Source: Salinibaculum sp. SYNS191
GTDB lineage: Archaea; Halobacteriota; Halobacteria; Halobacteriales; Haloarculaceae
Length of the DNA stretch: 64,000 nt
Assembly (NCBI RefSeq): GCF_037338445.1
Contig: NZ_CP147838.1
Location: 1,984,001 to 2,048,000 of the forward strand
Direction of reading: 5' to 3'
The position numbers were made by a program, and so were the translations under genes. The notes beneath the pieces were generated by a model. That model worked only from the letters and a program-made list of their open reading frames with translations, ran no database searches and was not told the DNA's origin. This document shows positions 53,532-62,268 of this stretch, piece by piece (position 1 is the stretch's first letter; every line of letters starts with the position of its first letter).

Positions 53532-56500
53532 TCACTCCAACAGCGAATCACGGACATATCCGACGGGGTAGAGTGCGGTCATCCCAGGCGTATCGATCCG
53601 AAAGTGCTGTAGCGGCGTATTCGGACTGTAGGTTTTCTCGACGCGTGGCTCACCGTCAATCGGATCGTTCAATGTCTCTAAGATCTTGTGGCCATCACTT
53701 CGGGACATGACGAGCCAGATAGCTTCCTCGGGCTCACAAATCGCCATCTTATCGTAATCCTCGGGGACGGCACGGCCGACATCATGATTGACTCGTTCGA
53801 CTTCGACAGCCACGATCACATTGCCATCAGCATCAAGGCCGGCAACGTCGAGTCTGCGTTGTTCATACCGATTACTGGCTGTCTCGGCATCGTCGCTATC
53901 GCTCATGAATGCTGCAGCCGGGAGTTCGCCCTCGCCGAGATCGTGATAGGGGCGGACAGTCTCGACGGCCGAGTCCGGATCGGCTTGATAGTGTTCTTCG
54001 ACGAGTCGAACACCAATGTCGACACCGAAGACGTGTTCTGTGGATTCGTTGAGGTCGCCAGCGCCATGGCCGAAATCAAGCCCCTGTCGATAAGATTCAA
54101 CAATAGCCGACCGGCCATCGGCCACCACTGAATACATGCGATGTGGGTGGTCTGTATCGCGATGGAGGAGGTTGGCCGCAAGCAATTCGTCAACGGCCTC
54201 TTGTTCGATCCCGACGTATTCATGGAGTCGAACCATCGAATCCGACTGCAGATTATACTCGTGAGGGTCATAGCGGCGTTGTTGTGCGTTATACACCGCC
54301 TGGAGGAACAACAACTGCTGCAGCGACCAGTCAGATGCGAGAATCTCGTTATGTGAGAGTTTCAGATTGAAATCACAGACAGGGATGTCATCGCGGTCAA
54401 CGTCATCGAGTGAGTGACAGCACTTGATTGCCCGAAGCATGCCCGCAATATCTGAATCGTAGCGATTCGAGCACGTCTCACAGTGGAGTGCATCTAACTG
54501 ATCGTCATAGGAGACGCACTCAGGCATCCGACGGGTGTGCGTCAGCAATGTATCGACGCGAAGGTCGGGATGGGGTGTCTCGCCTGTGAGTTCCGTTTCC
54601 ACAGCTTCCGTCTGCTCTGGCTCATCCTCACCATCATCATCATCATCATCATCGCTGGCGATTACGTCCCGCTCGTGAGCTAGACCAGCACGCAGCGCAG
54701 TCTCACGCTCGAGGCGTGCAAATTCCTGTTCGAACGTTGCCTTCTCACTCGGTGAAAGCGGATGTTCACTCACCGGGTGGCCAGGAGGGGCGGCAAGCGA
54801 GCGGGCAAGGAACGGGCGAACAGCCTCTTCGCCAAAGTCAGTGCCAGGTCGGACGAGCCACTCCCCGCGACCCATCGTCGCCATTCGTGTCTCGATATCA
54901 TCGCTAGAGAGGGCATCGGTTGCAAGCACTCGCGAAAGGTCGGTATCAGCAGTGACGTTTCCAACGAGGAAGGTTGCGGTCTCATTGAGCGCCTCTTGAT
55001 ACGTCTTCGTATCAGCGCGTGACGAATCGAGTTGTTCGAGAAACTGCAGGCCAAGGGCTATGGAGAGGCCGAAGCTTCGCCCCTCAGAAAGCAGTGTATC
55101 GAGTAGTTTCGTCGCACCGATATCGCGTGCCTCTTCGAGGTAGAGATTGACCTGTGGGAGATCCTCGGTATGAGTCTCACCGCGCTCTCGGTCGCGTGCT
55201 TTGAGCGCCGTCCAGAGATTCGAGAGAATAACGAGCGTGAGGGCGCGTTTAATCTTGCCTTCCATGCCGGCAAAGTCGAAGATGACGACTGCATCTTCAT
55301 TGATAATCTCGGTGAAATCGAAGGCTGGAGACGACGAAGCGGCCGTTGCATCACTGTCGGTCTCAGCCTCATCTCCAGCGGCCTCATTCGCTCTGTCTCC
55401 CGGAAGATGATCGAACAGCGGCGCAAGTCGGCCATCGGTCGCAATTGTCTCGACGCGACCAACAGCGCCGCCGAGAATCATATTGAAAACATCGCGGTCG
55501 CGCTCGGCAAGCCCAGTGAAATAGGCAGCCAGTTTTTCATCAGAGGTCGGAGGCATTCCCTCGCCACGTTGGGTGCGCTGCAGTGCTGCATAGAGGTCTG
55601 CATGGGAAACTGCATCTTCGCCGTGAACTGGATCATAGAGTGCGCGGAGGTGGTTCCGGATGGCTTTGACTGATTCGGCTGCCTCGCCATATTTCTCTGC
55701 ACCCATCAAGCCCTGCAAGATCTCTGCATAGTGTCCGGCTTTGCGCGAGCGAGCTTCTTCGCGTGGAATCCCGGCCTCGAGCAGTGGCGAGATATCGAAG
55801 GCCGAAAACGCAGGCAATACTCGGGATAAATCGAAGTAATAGACGTTTTCAAGCGAGCCGTAAGTTGCAAAATGCATCTGCAGGTACTCAGATGCCGTTC
55901 CGCCGCCTTTGTAGTCGAAGAGTATCTCAGGCCCGTCCGTTGCTGAAACATTCGTCAAGACCCCGGTTTCCATCAGGACGGACTTGCCTGAACCAGTATC
56001 TCCGACCACGACGAGATGGCGATCTTGCTGGCTGGGCCGCAGATACAATGGCTGGCCATAGGGCTGTCTGTCGTGCGTCAGCGGCATACACAGCGCCATC
56101 CCAGGTGGGGTATAGCGGATGAGTTGATCCGGTGGTGGAAGTTGCAATGCGGTCTGTTCACCCGGCCGTGTTGCCAGTGCGCGTTGGCCATTCGGCGTGA
56201 GTGCAGCACCATCGATAAGACAAAAGCCGGGTAACTCCGCCGGGGCAACGACCATGCCTCGGCTCTGCGGGCGTTTCCATGGAAGGCGAGTCGAAACGGA
56301 TTCATAGCTATCGCTATACACAGCGCGATCGATAAGGTGACAATAGATGTCAGAACCAGGTGGTGTATCACGGGACGGTCGAATCATCCCGTCCGTCCTG
56401 ACATGGCCACGAACCTCATGAAACGGGCCACTGATTCCGCCGAGTGCATTGGCAAGTCGTCGCGCAACAGTATCTGCACGCCCAGAGTCTTGGCGCGTGA

Positions 56501-57503
56501 GTGCTACAGCACGAGCGGAAACCCGAAATGTTCGACGAGGATCGCGGTGGGAAATCAGCTCGATTCGTTCTCGATCTGAAAGTGAGGGGGTGTGCGCTGC
56601 ACGCTCTTCTTGTGAGCGTGGTGAGAGAAACTCGAGAATGCGGGCTCGAGTCGAAACGGTGCCCGTCTCCAGATCCTGAACATAGGAATTGGCTTGGCTC
56701 TCCCAATCACGATGTGCATGACAGACTGCCTGATAAATGACAGGCACCGCTGCATCTCGAATGGTTTCAAGTAGAACACTCAGTGAATTCCGGTGTGATT
56801 CTGCACGGTGGGAGGATGGCGTCCGATCCGTGTGACGGTGTGAGCGAGAAGTGGTTTCTCGGGTTGGCTCACCGTAGGCAGCAAACGGGGTTTGCCAGTC
56901 TTGCTTGTATGCTGTGTGCCCAGCATACTCAACGCCAGCAACGTAGGGTTCGAGTGTCGTATCGATTGCTTCGCCTGTTGGGAGTGTCAGTGGTTTTGCG
57001 CCCGCTGTTGTATCGACGAGTGGGAGAAACTCCTCGACATTGCGTGGGTGCCACTCGATGACGCGAAACTCGTAGCTATTTGGAAAACAGGTTCGAAGAA
57101 TGCCCAGGAGATCCTCGGTCAGGTCAGTATGAGCTGTCCCAACGAGATAGCGAATCCGGGGATCAGACCGCCCATCAGAAACGAGGAGCCATTCAACGAG
57201 TGGAACTTGCGTGGAACCAAAGAGGGAATGTTTCAGCCCTGTCTGCGTATGGGATTGTAACAGAGTATGGAGAAGATCCATAGCCCGAAGAACTGCATCC
57301 GAATCAACCATGGTTTCTGAGGGGCGAATTTCGATATACGGCCGCGGTACGACTGGCTCTGCAGGGAGATAGCGCGCCTGGACGTGCTGTTCGTCTGGAA
57401 GAGAGACTGGGACAGGTAACGAGGATGAATCTGTCTCGACTGACTGTGCTGTAGAAGCATCAGGCTCATCCCGCGTTCGTTTAGCACCCACGGCGATCAC
57501 CAC
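53532..57503 (-). CDS. HerA/VirB4-like ATPase with C-terminal nuclease-like segment
   Basis: 1,323 aa from a GTG start at 57503 (a second GTG follows). Residues 1-480 hold no named motif. Walker A VVGDTGSGKSVL is at ~500 and Walker B VNLYLEEARD at ~785, followed by the QFLEQL sensor region. These place it with HerA/VirB4/TraG translocases of haloarchaeal plasmids and integrative elements. After an Asp run (~950) come cysteines CVSYDDQ...CETC (~1000), helical wHTH-like sequence, then RLDVAGLDADGNVIVAVEVERVN (~1220), which resembles a PD-(D/E)xK nuclease core. DNA pumping for conjugation is the leading idea; a HerA-nuclease defence enzyme is the other. Confidence 0.8.
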   Translation of the reverse strand: MVIAVGAKRTRDEPDASTAQSVETDSSSLPVPVSLPDEQHVQARYLPAEPVVPRPYIEIRPSETMVDSDAVLRAMDLLHTLLQSHTQTGLKHSLFGSTQVPLVEWLLVSDGRSDPRIRYLVGTAHTDLTEDLLGILRTCFPNSYEFRVIEWHPRNVEEFLPLVDTTAGAKPLTLPTGEAIDTTLEPYVAGVEYAGHTAYKQDWQTPFAAYGEPTRETTSRSHRHTDRTPSSHRAESHRNSLSVLLETIRDAAVPVIYQAVCHAHRDWESQANSYVQDLETGTVSTRARILEFLSPRSQEERAAHTPSLSDRERIELISHRDPRRTFRVSARAVALTRQDSGRADTVARRLANALGGISGPFHEVRGHVRTDGMIRPSRDTPPGSDIYCHLIDRAVYSDSYESVSTRLPWKRPQSRGMVVAPAELPGFCLIDGAALTPNGQRALATRPGEQTALQLPPPDQLIRYTPPGMALCMPLTHDRQPYGQPLYLRPSQQDRHLVVVGDTGSGKSVLMETGVLTNVSATDGPEILFDYKGGGTASEYLQMHFATYGSLENVYYFDLSRVLPAFSAFDISPLLEAGIPREEARSRKAGHYAEILQGLMGAEKYGEAAESVKAIRNHLRALYDPVHGEDAVSHADLYAALQRTQRGEGMPPTSDEKLAAYFTGLAERDRDVFNMILGGAVGRVETIATDGRLAPLFDHLPGDRANEAAGDEAETDSDATAASSSPAFDFTEIINEDAVVIFDFAGMEGKIKRALTLVILSNLWTALKARDRERGETHTEDLPQVNLYLEEARDIGATKLLDTLLSEGRSFGLSIALGLQFLEQLDSSRADTKTYQEALNETATFLVGNVTADTDLSRVLATDALSSDDIETRMATMGRGEWLVRPGTDFGEEAVRPFLARSLAAPPGHPVSEHPLSPSEKATFEQEFARLERETALRAGLAHERDVIASDDDDDDDGEDEPEQTEAVETELTGETPHPDLRVDTLLTHTRRMPECVSYDDQLDALHCETCSNRYDSDIAGMLRAIKCCHSLDDVDRDDIPVCDFNLKLSHNEILASDWSLQQLLFLQAVYNAQQRRYDPHEYNLQSDSMVRLHEYVGIEQEAVDELLAANLLHRDTDHPHRMYSVVADGRSAIVESYRQGLDFGHGAGDLNESTEHVFGVDIGVRLVEEHYQADPDSAVETVRPYHDLGEGELPAAAFMSDSDDAETASNRYEQRRLDVAGLDADGNVIVAVEVERVNHDVGRAVPEDYDKMAICEPEEAIWLVMSRSDGHKILETLNDPIDGEPRVEKTYSPNTPLQHFRIDTPGMTALYPVGYVRDSLLE

Positions 57504-57936
57504 CAGTGCGGCAATAGCTGGATTCGCTCACTCGAATGAATAGTCTGCCAACACAAGAAGACTGAGAGCGGTCGCAAAATAGTGTTGTCTTTCTGTTAAG
57601 TGCTCCGAGGCCACTATCAGCGTGGCGTCGACGATACGCTGGCGAAATTGGAAGAGTTGGCGCAGATGACATCGATAATTTCCGATGGTGTGTCTGGCAT
57701 TTCAACCCGTATCATTAGTAATAGAAGAGTATCTAGATACCACCTCTCGGAAAGTAAAATGTATCTGATATCAAGCCTCGATTTTGACCACCTCCACACC
57801 CTGAAGGATGTGGAATCCGGCAATCGGATTTCCGCCGAGCGGGGCGATCACCGAGTAGCGTCTGGTTTTACCGGAATTGAGGCAAAAGTGCCGTCCCAAC
57901 GAATGGAGAGGAGGTCACTTTGGTTGCTTTGCTGGA
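57504..57936. other. Geneless spacer at the right edge of the island
   Basis: About 430 bp without a supported gene. G+C rises again after ~57950. No tRNA or attachment-type direct repeat was recognised by eye. Confidence 0.5.
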
Positions 57937-58509
57937 CTACTCAATTATGTCCCGGGTTCGGACGGTCGTCTCCTCGCCGACGGTGACCCGGGCGTCGACG
58001 AGCGACGTGATGCCGGCGACCGCAGTCTCGTCGTGGGCGCTCGGGTCGATGTGGAAGTGTGCCAGGGCATCGGCAGCCTGGACCTGTCCGGTGACGGCGT
58101 GGAGGAACTCGTAGGCCGTCTCGAAGGAGACGTACTGGAGCATCGAGGTCAGCGAGTCGAAACAGACGACGACCGGGGCTTCCCACTCCGAGAGGAACTG
58201 GGAGAGTTCGATACCGAGTCCCGTCAGGTCGCTCGGCGTCGAGACGTTCGCCGTGACCACGTCCTCACGGTCCAGGTCGGCGGTGCCGTCGCCGACGGTG
58301 ATGACGCCCAGGTTGCGGGCCGTTTCGCCAGTCCGTTCCCAGCGGTCGACGCACGCCGCTGGCCGCTGCGTGTAGGAGACGAAGAGGACGCTCGGTGCCG
58401 CGACCTGCTCGGCCAGCAGCGACTGGCAGACTTCGCGGCTCCCGCCCATCGACGGCCCCGCCAGCAGGACGTTGCGCGCCCCGTCGAGTTGTTCGGTGAT
58501 AGCTGTCAT
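57937..58509 (-). CDS. RecA/KaiC-like P-loop fold protein (HTR-like, DUF7504)
   Basis: 190 aa from ATG 58509. The fold follows RecA/KaiC: NVLLAGPSMGGSREVCQSLL, VLFVSYTQRPAACVDRWER, VITVGDGTADLDREDVVTANVSTPSDLTGLGIELSQFL and a Walker B strand APVVVCFDSLTSMLQYV. The Walker A Lys is missing (PSMGGSRE), so ATP hydrolysis is doubtful. The family occurs widely in haloarchaea in signalling contexts and is usually annotated HTR-like or DUF7504. A regulatory or binding role is likely. Confidence 0.75.
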   Translation of the reverse strand: MTAITEQLDGARNVLLAGPSMGGSREVCQSLLAEQVAAPSVLFVSYTQRPAACVDRWERTGETARNLGVITVGDGTADLDREDVVTANVSTPSDLTGLGIELSQFLSEWEAPVVVCFDSLTSMLQYVSFETAYEFLHAVTGQVQAADALAHFHIDPSAHDETAVAGITSLVDARVTVGEETTVRTRDIIE

Positions 58510-58574
58510 ACTCCGGCTATTCGTCTCGACTAACGAACTTGTCGTTTAAACCGCTTTGCGTTCCTCCGATGGCG

Positions 58575-58850
58575 TCAGGGGGCCTCGATTCGCTCGACGG
58601 TGAACGCGGCCGGGTCCCCGACGAGTTCCCGGACGCGCTTGCGGGCCGCCTGCCTAGAGTCGGCGACGACGACCAGTCCGTCGGCAGCGTCCTCCCCGCT
58701 GACCCGGTAGGCGTCGCTCTCGGCGAACGCCGTCGCGTAGGTCCGCAGGATGTCCCGCACCTCCCGTTCGAGTTCCGGCAGCGTCTGCTCGCCGTCCTCG
58801 AAGGAAGCCAGCGACTCCTTGATGTTCCGGAGGGCAGAGATCCGGTCCAT
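58575..58850 (-). CDS. Haloarchaeal conserved hypothetical, 91 aa
   Basis: 91 aa from ATG 58850. DRISALRNIKESLASFEDGEQTLPELEREVRDILRTYATAF is helical, then VSGEDAADGLVVVADSRQAARKRVRELVGDPAAFTVERIEA forms an alpha/beta tail. Acidic core-type protein, transcribed in the same direction as the DUF7504 gene 65 bp away and probably in one unit. No known domain recognised. Confidence 0.75.
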   Translation of the reverse strand: MDRISALRNIKESLASFEDGEQTLPELEREVRDILRTYATAFAESDAYRVSGEDAADGLVVVADSRQAARKRVRELVGDPAAFTVERIEAP

Positions 58851-58869
58851 TATTCTTATTCACAAAATA

Positions 58870-58925
58870 GGGCCCCGGTGAATCGCTTGGCAGCGTTGGA
58901 TTCGACCGTTAGAACTAGTGGAATG
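58870..58925. mobile_element. Solo IS5-type end remnant
   Basis: GGGCCCCGGTGAATCGCTTGGCAGCG onward matches the left end of the IS at 61476 (CGGTGAATCGCT vs TGGTGAATCGCT, then GCGTTGGATTCGACCGTTAGAAC vs GCGTCGGTTTCGACCGTCAAAAC) for about 55 bp at roughly 75%. Only the terminus and the first transposase codons remain. Confidence 0.6.
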
Positions 58926-59174
58926 AATGGGAGACTGTCGATGCGCTATACTTGCGTGGAGAGGAGACGGTCCAGCTTTGTGAGACTGAACAGCGTCCAC
59001 TCGTCTCCGAGGTCGGCGGCAAGCCCATCTACAAAGCTACTCTGTCAACTACCCGACCCTACTTCGCTCACCCTGACGGGTTCGCTCGTGGAGGGTGGGG
59101 CTGGTCCGTGAACTCAGCCTCGAACCCGTCCGGGTGGGCGGTAAATCCGCCCCTCGGCGTCACTGTTCCAGACT
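58926..59174. other. Spacer without a supported gene
   Basis: Between the solo IS end and the DUF234-type remnant. Open frames on the plus strand (LCETEQRPLVSEVGGK..., RYTCVERRRSSF...) are short and have no recognisable domain. Confidence 0.4.
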
Positions 59175-59590
59175 TCAGGGCAAGTTGAAGACCACGCCGG
59201 GTGCGTCTTCGGTGCTGGAGCGGTTCGGTTCAACGAAACGATACCAAAAGCGCAGGAACTCGTCGGCGACGTGAGAGCGAGAGCATTTGGACTGCACTGC
59301 TTCGCCGAGGCGGTCACGGGTACCTCGCGGTTGATGAGTCGCAACCGTCGCAGGCGCTTCGAAAATGCTCATGTACCGCGCCGGGTTGCGCAATTCTGTC
59401 CGAAGCAGGAATTCGGATTCGGTGTACAGGAATGCCGTTGGCGATAGAACCTCCTTCTGTACGTTCGCTGCGAGGGATTCAGAGTAGTCGAACAAAGTGA
59501 GGTACATCGGAGTCCCGCCGGTGACTGCGAACGACCGGATTGCATCCCCGATATCGTAGGTGAGGATGTCGAAGATCTGGGAAAGTAATG
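59175..59590 (-). pseudogene. Archaeal ATPase (DUF234-type) C-terminal remnant
   Basis: Minus strand. From about 59590 the frame reads QIFDILTYDIGDAIRSFAVTGGTPMYLTLFDYSESLAANVQKEVLS, then TESEFLLRTELRNPARYMSIFEA, typical of the region after the P-loop in archaeal AAA/DUF234 ATPases. The middle is then garbled (ATVATHQPRGTRDRLGE) by a deletion and frameshift, and the end SHVADEFLRFWYRFVEPNRSS matches the DUF234 start. The Walker motifs that should lie upstream are absent. Such genes accompany islands and antitoxin-like loci. Confidence 0.65.
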
Positions 59591-59770
59591 AAAAATAGGC
59601 GATAATAATGCAACATCACACATCTAGCACAGTTACTGCCACCGTCGGTACAACGACCACTTCAGACTCCGAACCGCGACCCTTCGCTACTAACGAGGCT
59701 TCCAGGCCTGTGCAACCGACTTGCACGCTCGCAGGGACATTATTAGACCCAGATGTGAACGGAAAATACG

Positions 59771-60016
59771 ATGGCGAAACTGGAGTTGTACGACAGGCGA
59801 GACTGTCCGTATTCGAGAAAGGTTCGCAACAAACTTGACGAACTCGGACTCACCTACGACGAGATTGTGGTCCCGGACAAGCACACTGACCGCGAAGAGT
59901 TATACGAACGCACTAAGCAACGGGGTGTTCCCGTACTGTTCGATCCCCGCCTCGACGGTGGATGGCTAGCCGACAGCGAGGACATCGTCATTCACCTCGA
60001 ACGACACCACGAGTAA
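59771..60016 (+). CDS. Glutaredoxin-like protein
   Basis: 81 aa from ATG 59771. Thioredoxin-fold glutaredoxin with the monothiol/dithiol active site DCPYS (residues ~11-15) and the conserved GVPVLFDP cis-Pro loop, ending [17 protein letters not shown]. It reduces disulfides or handles low-molecular thiols (gamma-glutamylcysteine in haloarchaea). It lies 63 bp before a soluble chemotaxis transducer and may share its transcript. Confidence 0.85.
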   Translation: MAKLELYDRRDCPYSRKVRNKLDELGLTYDEIVVPDKHTDREELYERTKQRGVPVLFDPRLDGGWLADSEDIVIHLERHHE

Positions 60017-60078
60017 CATCTTTTGACGCCCATTATTTCCAGATACATGACAGCAATGATGAAACCCACCAATCCGAC

Positions 60079-61308
60079 ATGAGTGCAACGAGTCACGGTG
60101 GCCCCGATAGAACTGACCTTGGGAGGCTCCTGCCTGACGACGAGGGACAGACAGGTGCTCTCATTGCCCCAGCGATTACGTCGGAACTACTCGAAGACAG
60201 CCAGGTTTCCAAGACGGAACTCCGGGATATCGCCCTCAAGTACGTTACGTCGGTACTCCCAACTGGGACCGACGAGACAGTCACCGACTTCGCCCAAACG
60301 TGTCGGGACTGTGGACTTGACGAAGGAACGCTCGCGACGTTCCTGACCGACCTCCAGGGGCGGGTACTCGAGGCAGCTGACCGAGAAGGGCCGGTATCCC
60401 AGGAGAGAGTACAGACAGCCACCGGCCAGGACATCGCTCGAATCACCGCTGCGTTCGTCAGGATGAGAGATGGTTCAGACAAGATTCCCTCGCGGACGGC
60501 CGACTCGGTCTACTCCCAGACCGAACAGGTGGCCGACCGGTCTGCCGAGATCGCTTCCCTGGCGGACCAACAGTCCGGTAACATGGACGAATTGAGCCGG
60601 GAAGTGGGGGACGTCAGCGCCGCTGTCGAGGAGATAGCTGCCTCGACGGACGAGGTCAACGCACAGAGCGACGACGCGGCGGCCCTCGCCGAGGAAGGAT
60701 GCCAACGAGCGCGCGAACTCAGCGAGCGAATCGATGCCATCCATACCCGTGCGACCCGGGTTAACGAGGCGGTTGAGGTCCTCGCCGAACACGTCGCCGA
60801 CATCGAGGAGTTCGTCGAAACAATCGACAACATCGCCGACCAGACGAACATGCTGGCGCTGAACGCCTCCATCGAAGCTGCCCGGGTGGACGGTGGCGAG
60901 GGCTTCGCCGTGGTCGCCGACGAGGTGAAGTCACTCGCAGAAGATAGTCAAGCCGAGGCTGCCCGCATCCGGGAGCTGGTTGCGACTATCGACGAGGCCA
61001 CCACCCGCGTGACCGACGACATCGAAGACGTCTACGAGGAGGCCGAGGTCGGGCGAGTGGAGACCGACCGCGCCGTCGAGACTTTCGAGTCCATCGAGGA
61101 TATCACCGCCCGACTCTCCGCGAGCATGGATCAGGTGGCCACGGCGACTGACCAGCAAGCTGAGAGTACTGAGGAACTTGCGATGATGGCCGACGAGGCC
61201 AATCGCAAGGCCGGTATGATACTTGGGGAAGTAACCGAAATTAACGACAGTAATCGCTCGTTGCTTGAGACGCTCGAGACCTCGGTGGCCGCTGATACCA
61301 GTGGCTGA
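60079..61308 (+). CDS. Soluble methyl-accepting chemotaxis transducer
   Basis: 409 aa from ATG 60079. No transmembrane segment. The N-terminal ~125 residues are a helical sensor ([45 protein letters not shown]). The rest is the signalling coiled coil with the hairpin tip [41 protein letters not shown], which contacts CheA and CheW. It is a cytoplasmic Htr of haloarchaea. A HemAT-like globin is possible, since the N-terminal domain is short and helical, but the heme His cannot be assigned. A redox role is suggested by the glutaredoxin-like neighbour. Confidence 0.88.
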   Translation: MSATSHGGPDRTDLGRLLPDDEGQTGALIAPAITSELLEDSQVSKTELRDIALKYVTSVLPTGTDETVTDFAQTCRDCGLDEGTLATFLTDLQGRVLEAADREGPVSQERVQTATGQDIARITAAFVRMRDGSDKIPSRTADSVYSQTEQVADRSAEIASLADQQSGNMDELSREVGDVSAAVEEIAASTDEVNAQSDDAAALAEEGCQRARELSERIDAIHTRATRVNEAVEVLAEHVADIEEFVETIDNIADQTNMLALNASIEAARVDGGEGFAVVADEVKSLAEDSQAEAARIRELVATIDEATTRVTDDIEDVYEEAEVGRVETDRAVETFESIEDITARLSASMDQVATATDQQAESTEELAMMADEANRKAGMILGEVTEINDSNRSLLETLETSVAADTSG

Positions 61309-61475
61309 CCCTCGTTGACTTCCTTCGTGGGTAATCCAGTCAGTCGATTACCCCGGCTGTGAACGTGCGGGTTCGCTGACGCTGGGTTGGTCAGGCGACC
61401 ACGAGTGTTCCCCGAAAGCGGCGGGTGTCTACTCGTGTTCATCCCACTGCGCGGGAGGATGTCAATATAAAAAAG

Positions 61476-62226
61476 CGGCTCTGGTGAATCGCTGGATGGC
61501 GTCGGTTTCGACCGTCAAAACGTACCGAGAGACGCTCGATCTGCTGAGCGAGATGCCGCAAATACTGGCCGAGATCGGCCTTGACGAGGACAATCTCCCC
61601 GATCACTCGACGCTAGTGAAGTGGTTTGACAGGATCAAGACAGCACTCTGACGAGTGCTGCTGCGCCTGTCGGCGCAGCTGCACGACCCGAGCGGGCACG
61701 CCGCGATCGACGCGACGTTCTTCGACCGCGAAACCGCCAGCACGCACTACTGTCACCGGATGAATTACCGCGTTCAGATGCTCAAAATCACCGCGCTTGT
61801 CGATACGGAAACGCAAGCGATTCTCGACGTTCACTGCTCGACCGGGAAACCGCACGACACGCAACTCGGCTGGCAGGTCGTCCGCCGTAACGTGGGCGAC
61901 CTGACCAGCCTCGCTGCCGACAAAGGCTACGACTGGATGGAATTCCGCGAGAACCTCAGAGAAGAGGGCGTGTGGCCGCTGATAAAGCATCGCATCTTTC
62001 GGCCCATCGACCACGCGCCCAATGTGCGGGTCGATGGGCCTCGCCACCGCCAGCGATCGATGTGTGAGACCGTCTTCTCGGCAATCAAGCGCACGCTCGG
62101 CGACGCCGTGCGTGCGCGAGCGTGGTTCTGCGAGTTCCGAGAGATCGTCCTGAAATGTGTGGTTCCCAACATCAAGCGAGCCATCACACCTGAAATCAAC
62201 CGTAGTATGGCGATTCACCAGAGCCG
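61476..62226 (+). mobile_element. IS5-family insertion sequence, copy A
   Basis: 751 bp bounded by 16-bp inverted repeats: CGGCTCTGGTGAATCG at 61476-61491 and CGATTCACCAGAGCCG at 62211-62226. AAAG stands on each side (61472-61475 and 62227-62230) and may be a 4-bp target duplication. One transposase frame, now broken, fills the element. A related truncated end lies at 58870 and copy B at 63620. Confidence 0.85.
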
Positions 62227-62236
62227 AAAGGAGTGA
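61496..62236 (+). pseudogene. IS5-family transposase, interrupted
   Basis: Begins ATG 61496 and reads MASVSTVKTYRETLDLLSEM, LPDHSTLVKWFDRIKTAL, then TGA at 61649 where a Trp codon TGG is expected, then VLLRLSAQLHDPSGHAAIDATFFDRETAS (first catalytic Asp), SLAADKGYDWME (second Asp) and RSMCETVFSAIKRTLGDAVRAR (Glu). Compared with copy B (...CACACCGTGAAATC), the end reads CACACCTGAAATC, one base shorter, so the normal stop is lost and the frame runs past the IS end to 62236. Two lesions make it inactive. Confidence 0.85.
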
Positions 62237-62268
62237 TTCGTTCCCCACTAAGGACAGTAGGAGAGGGA

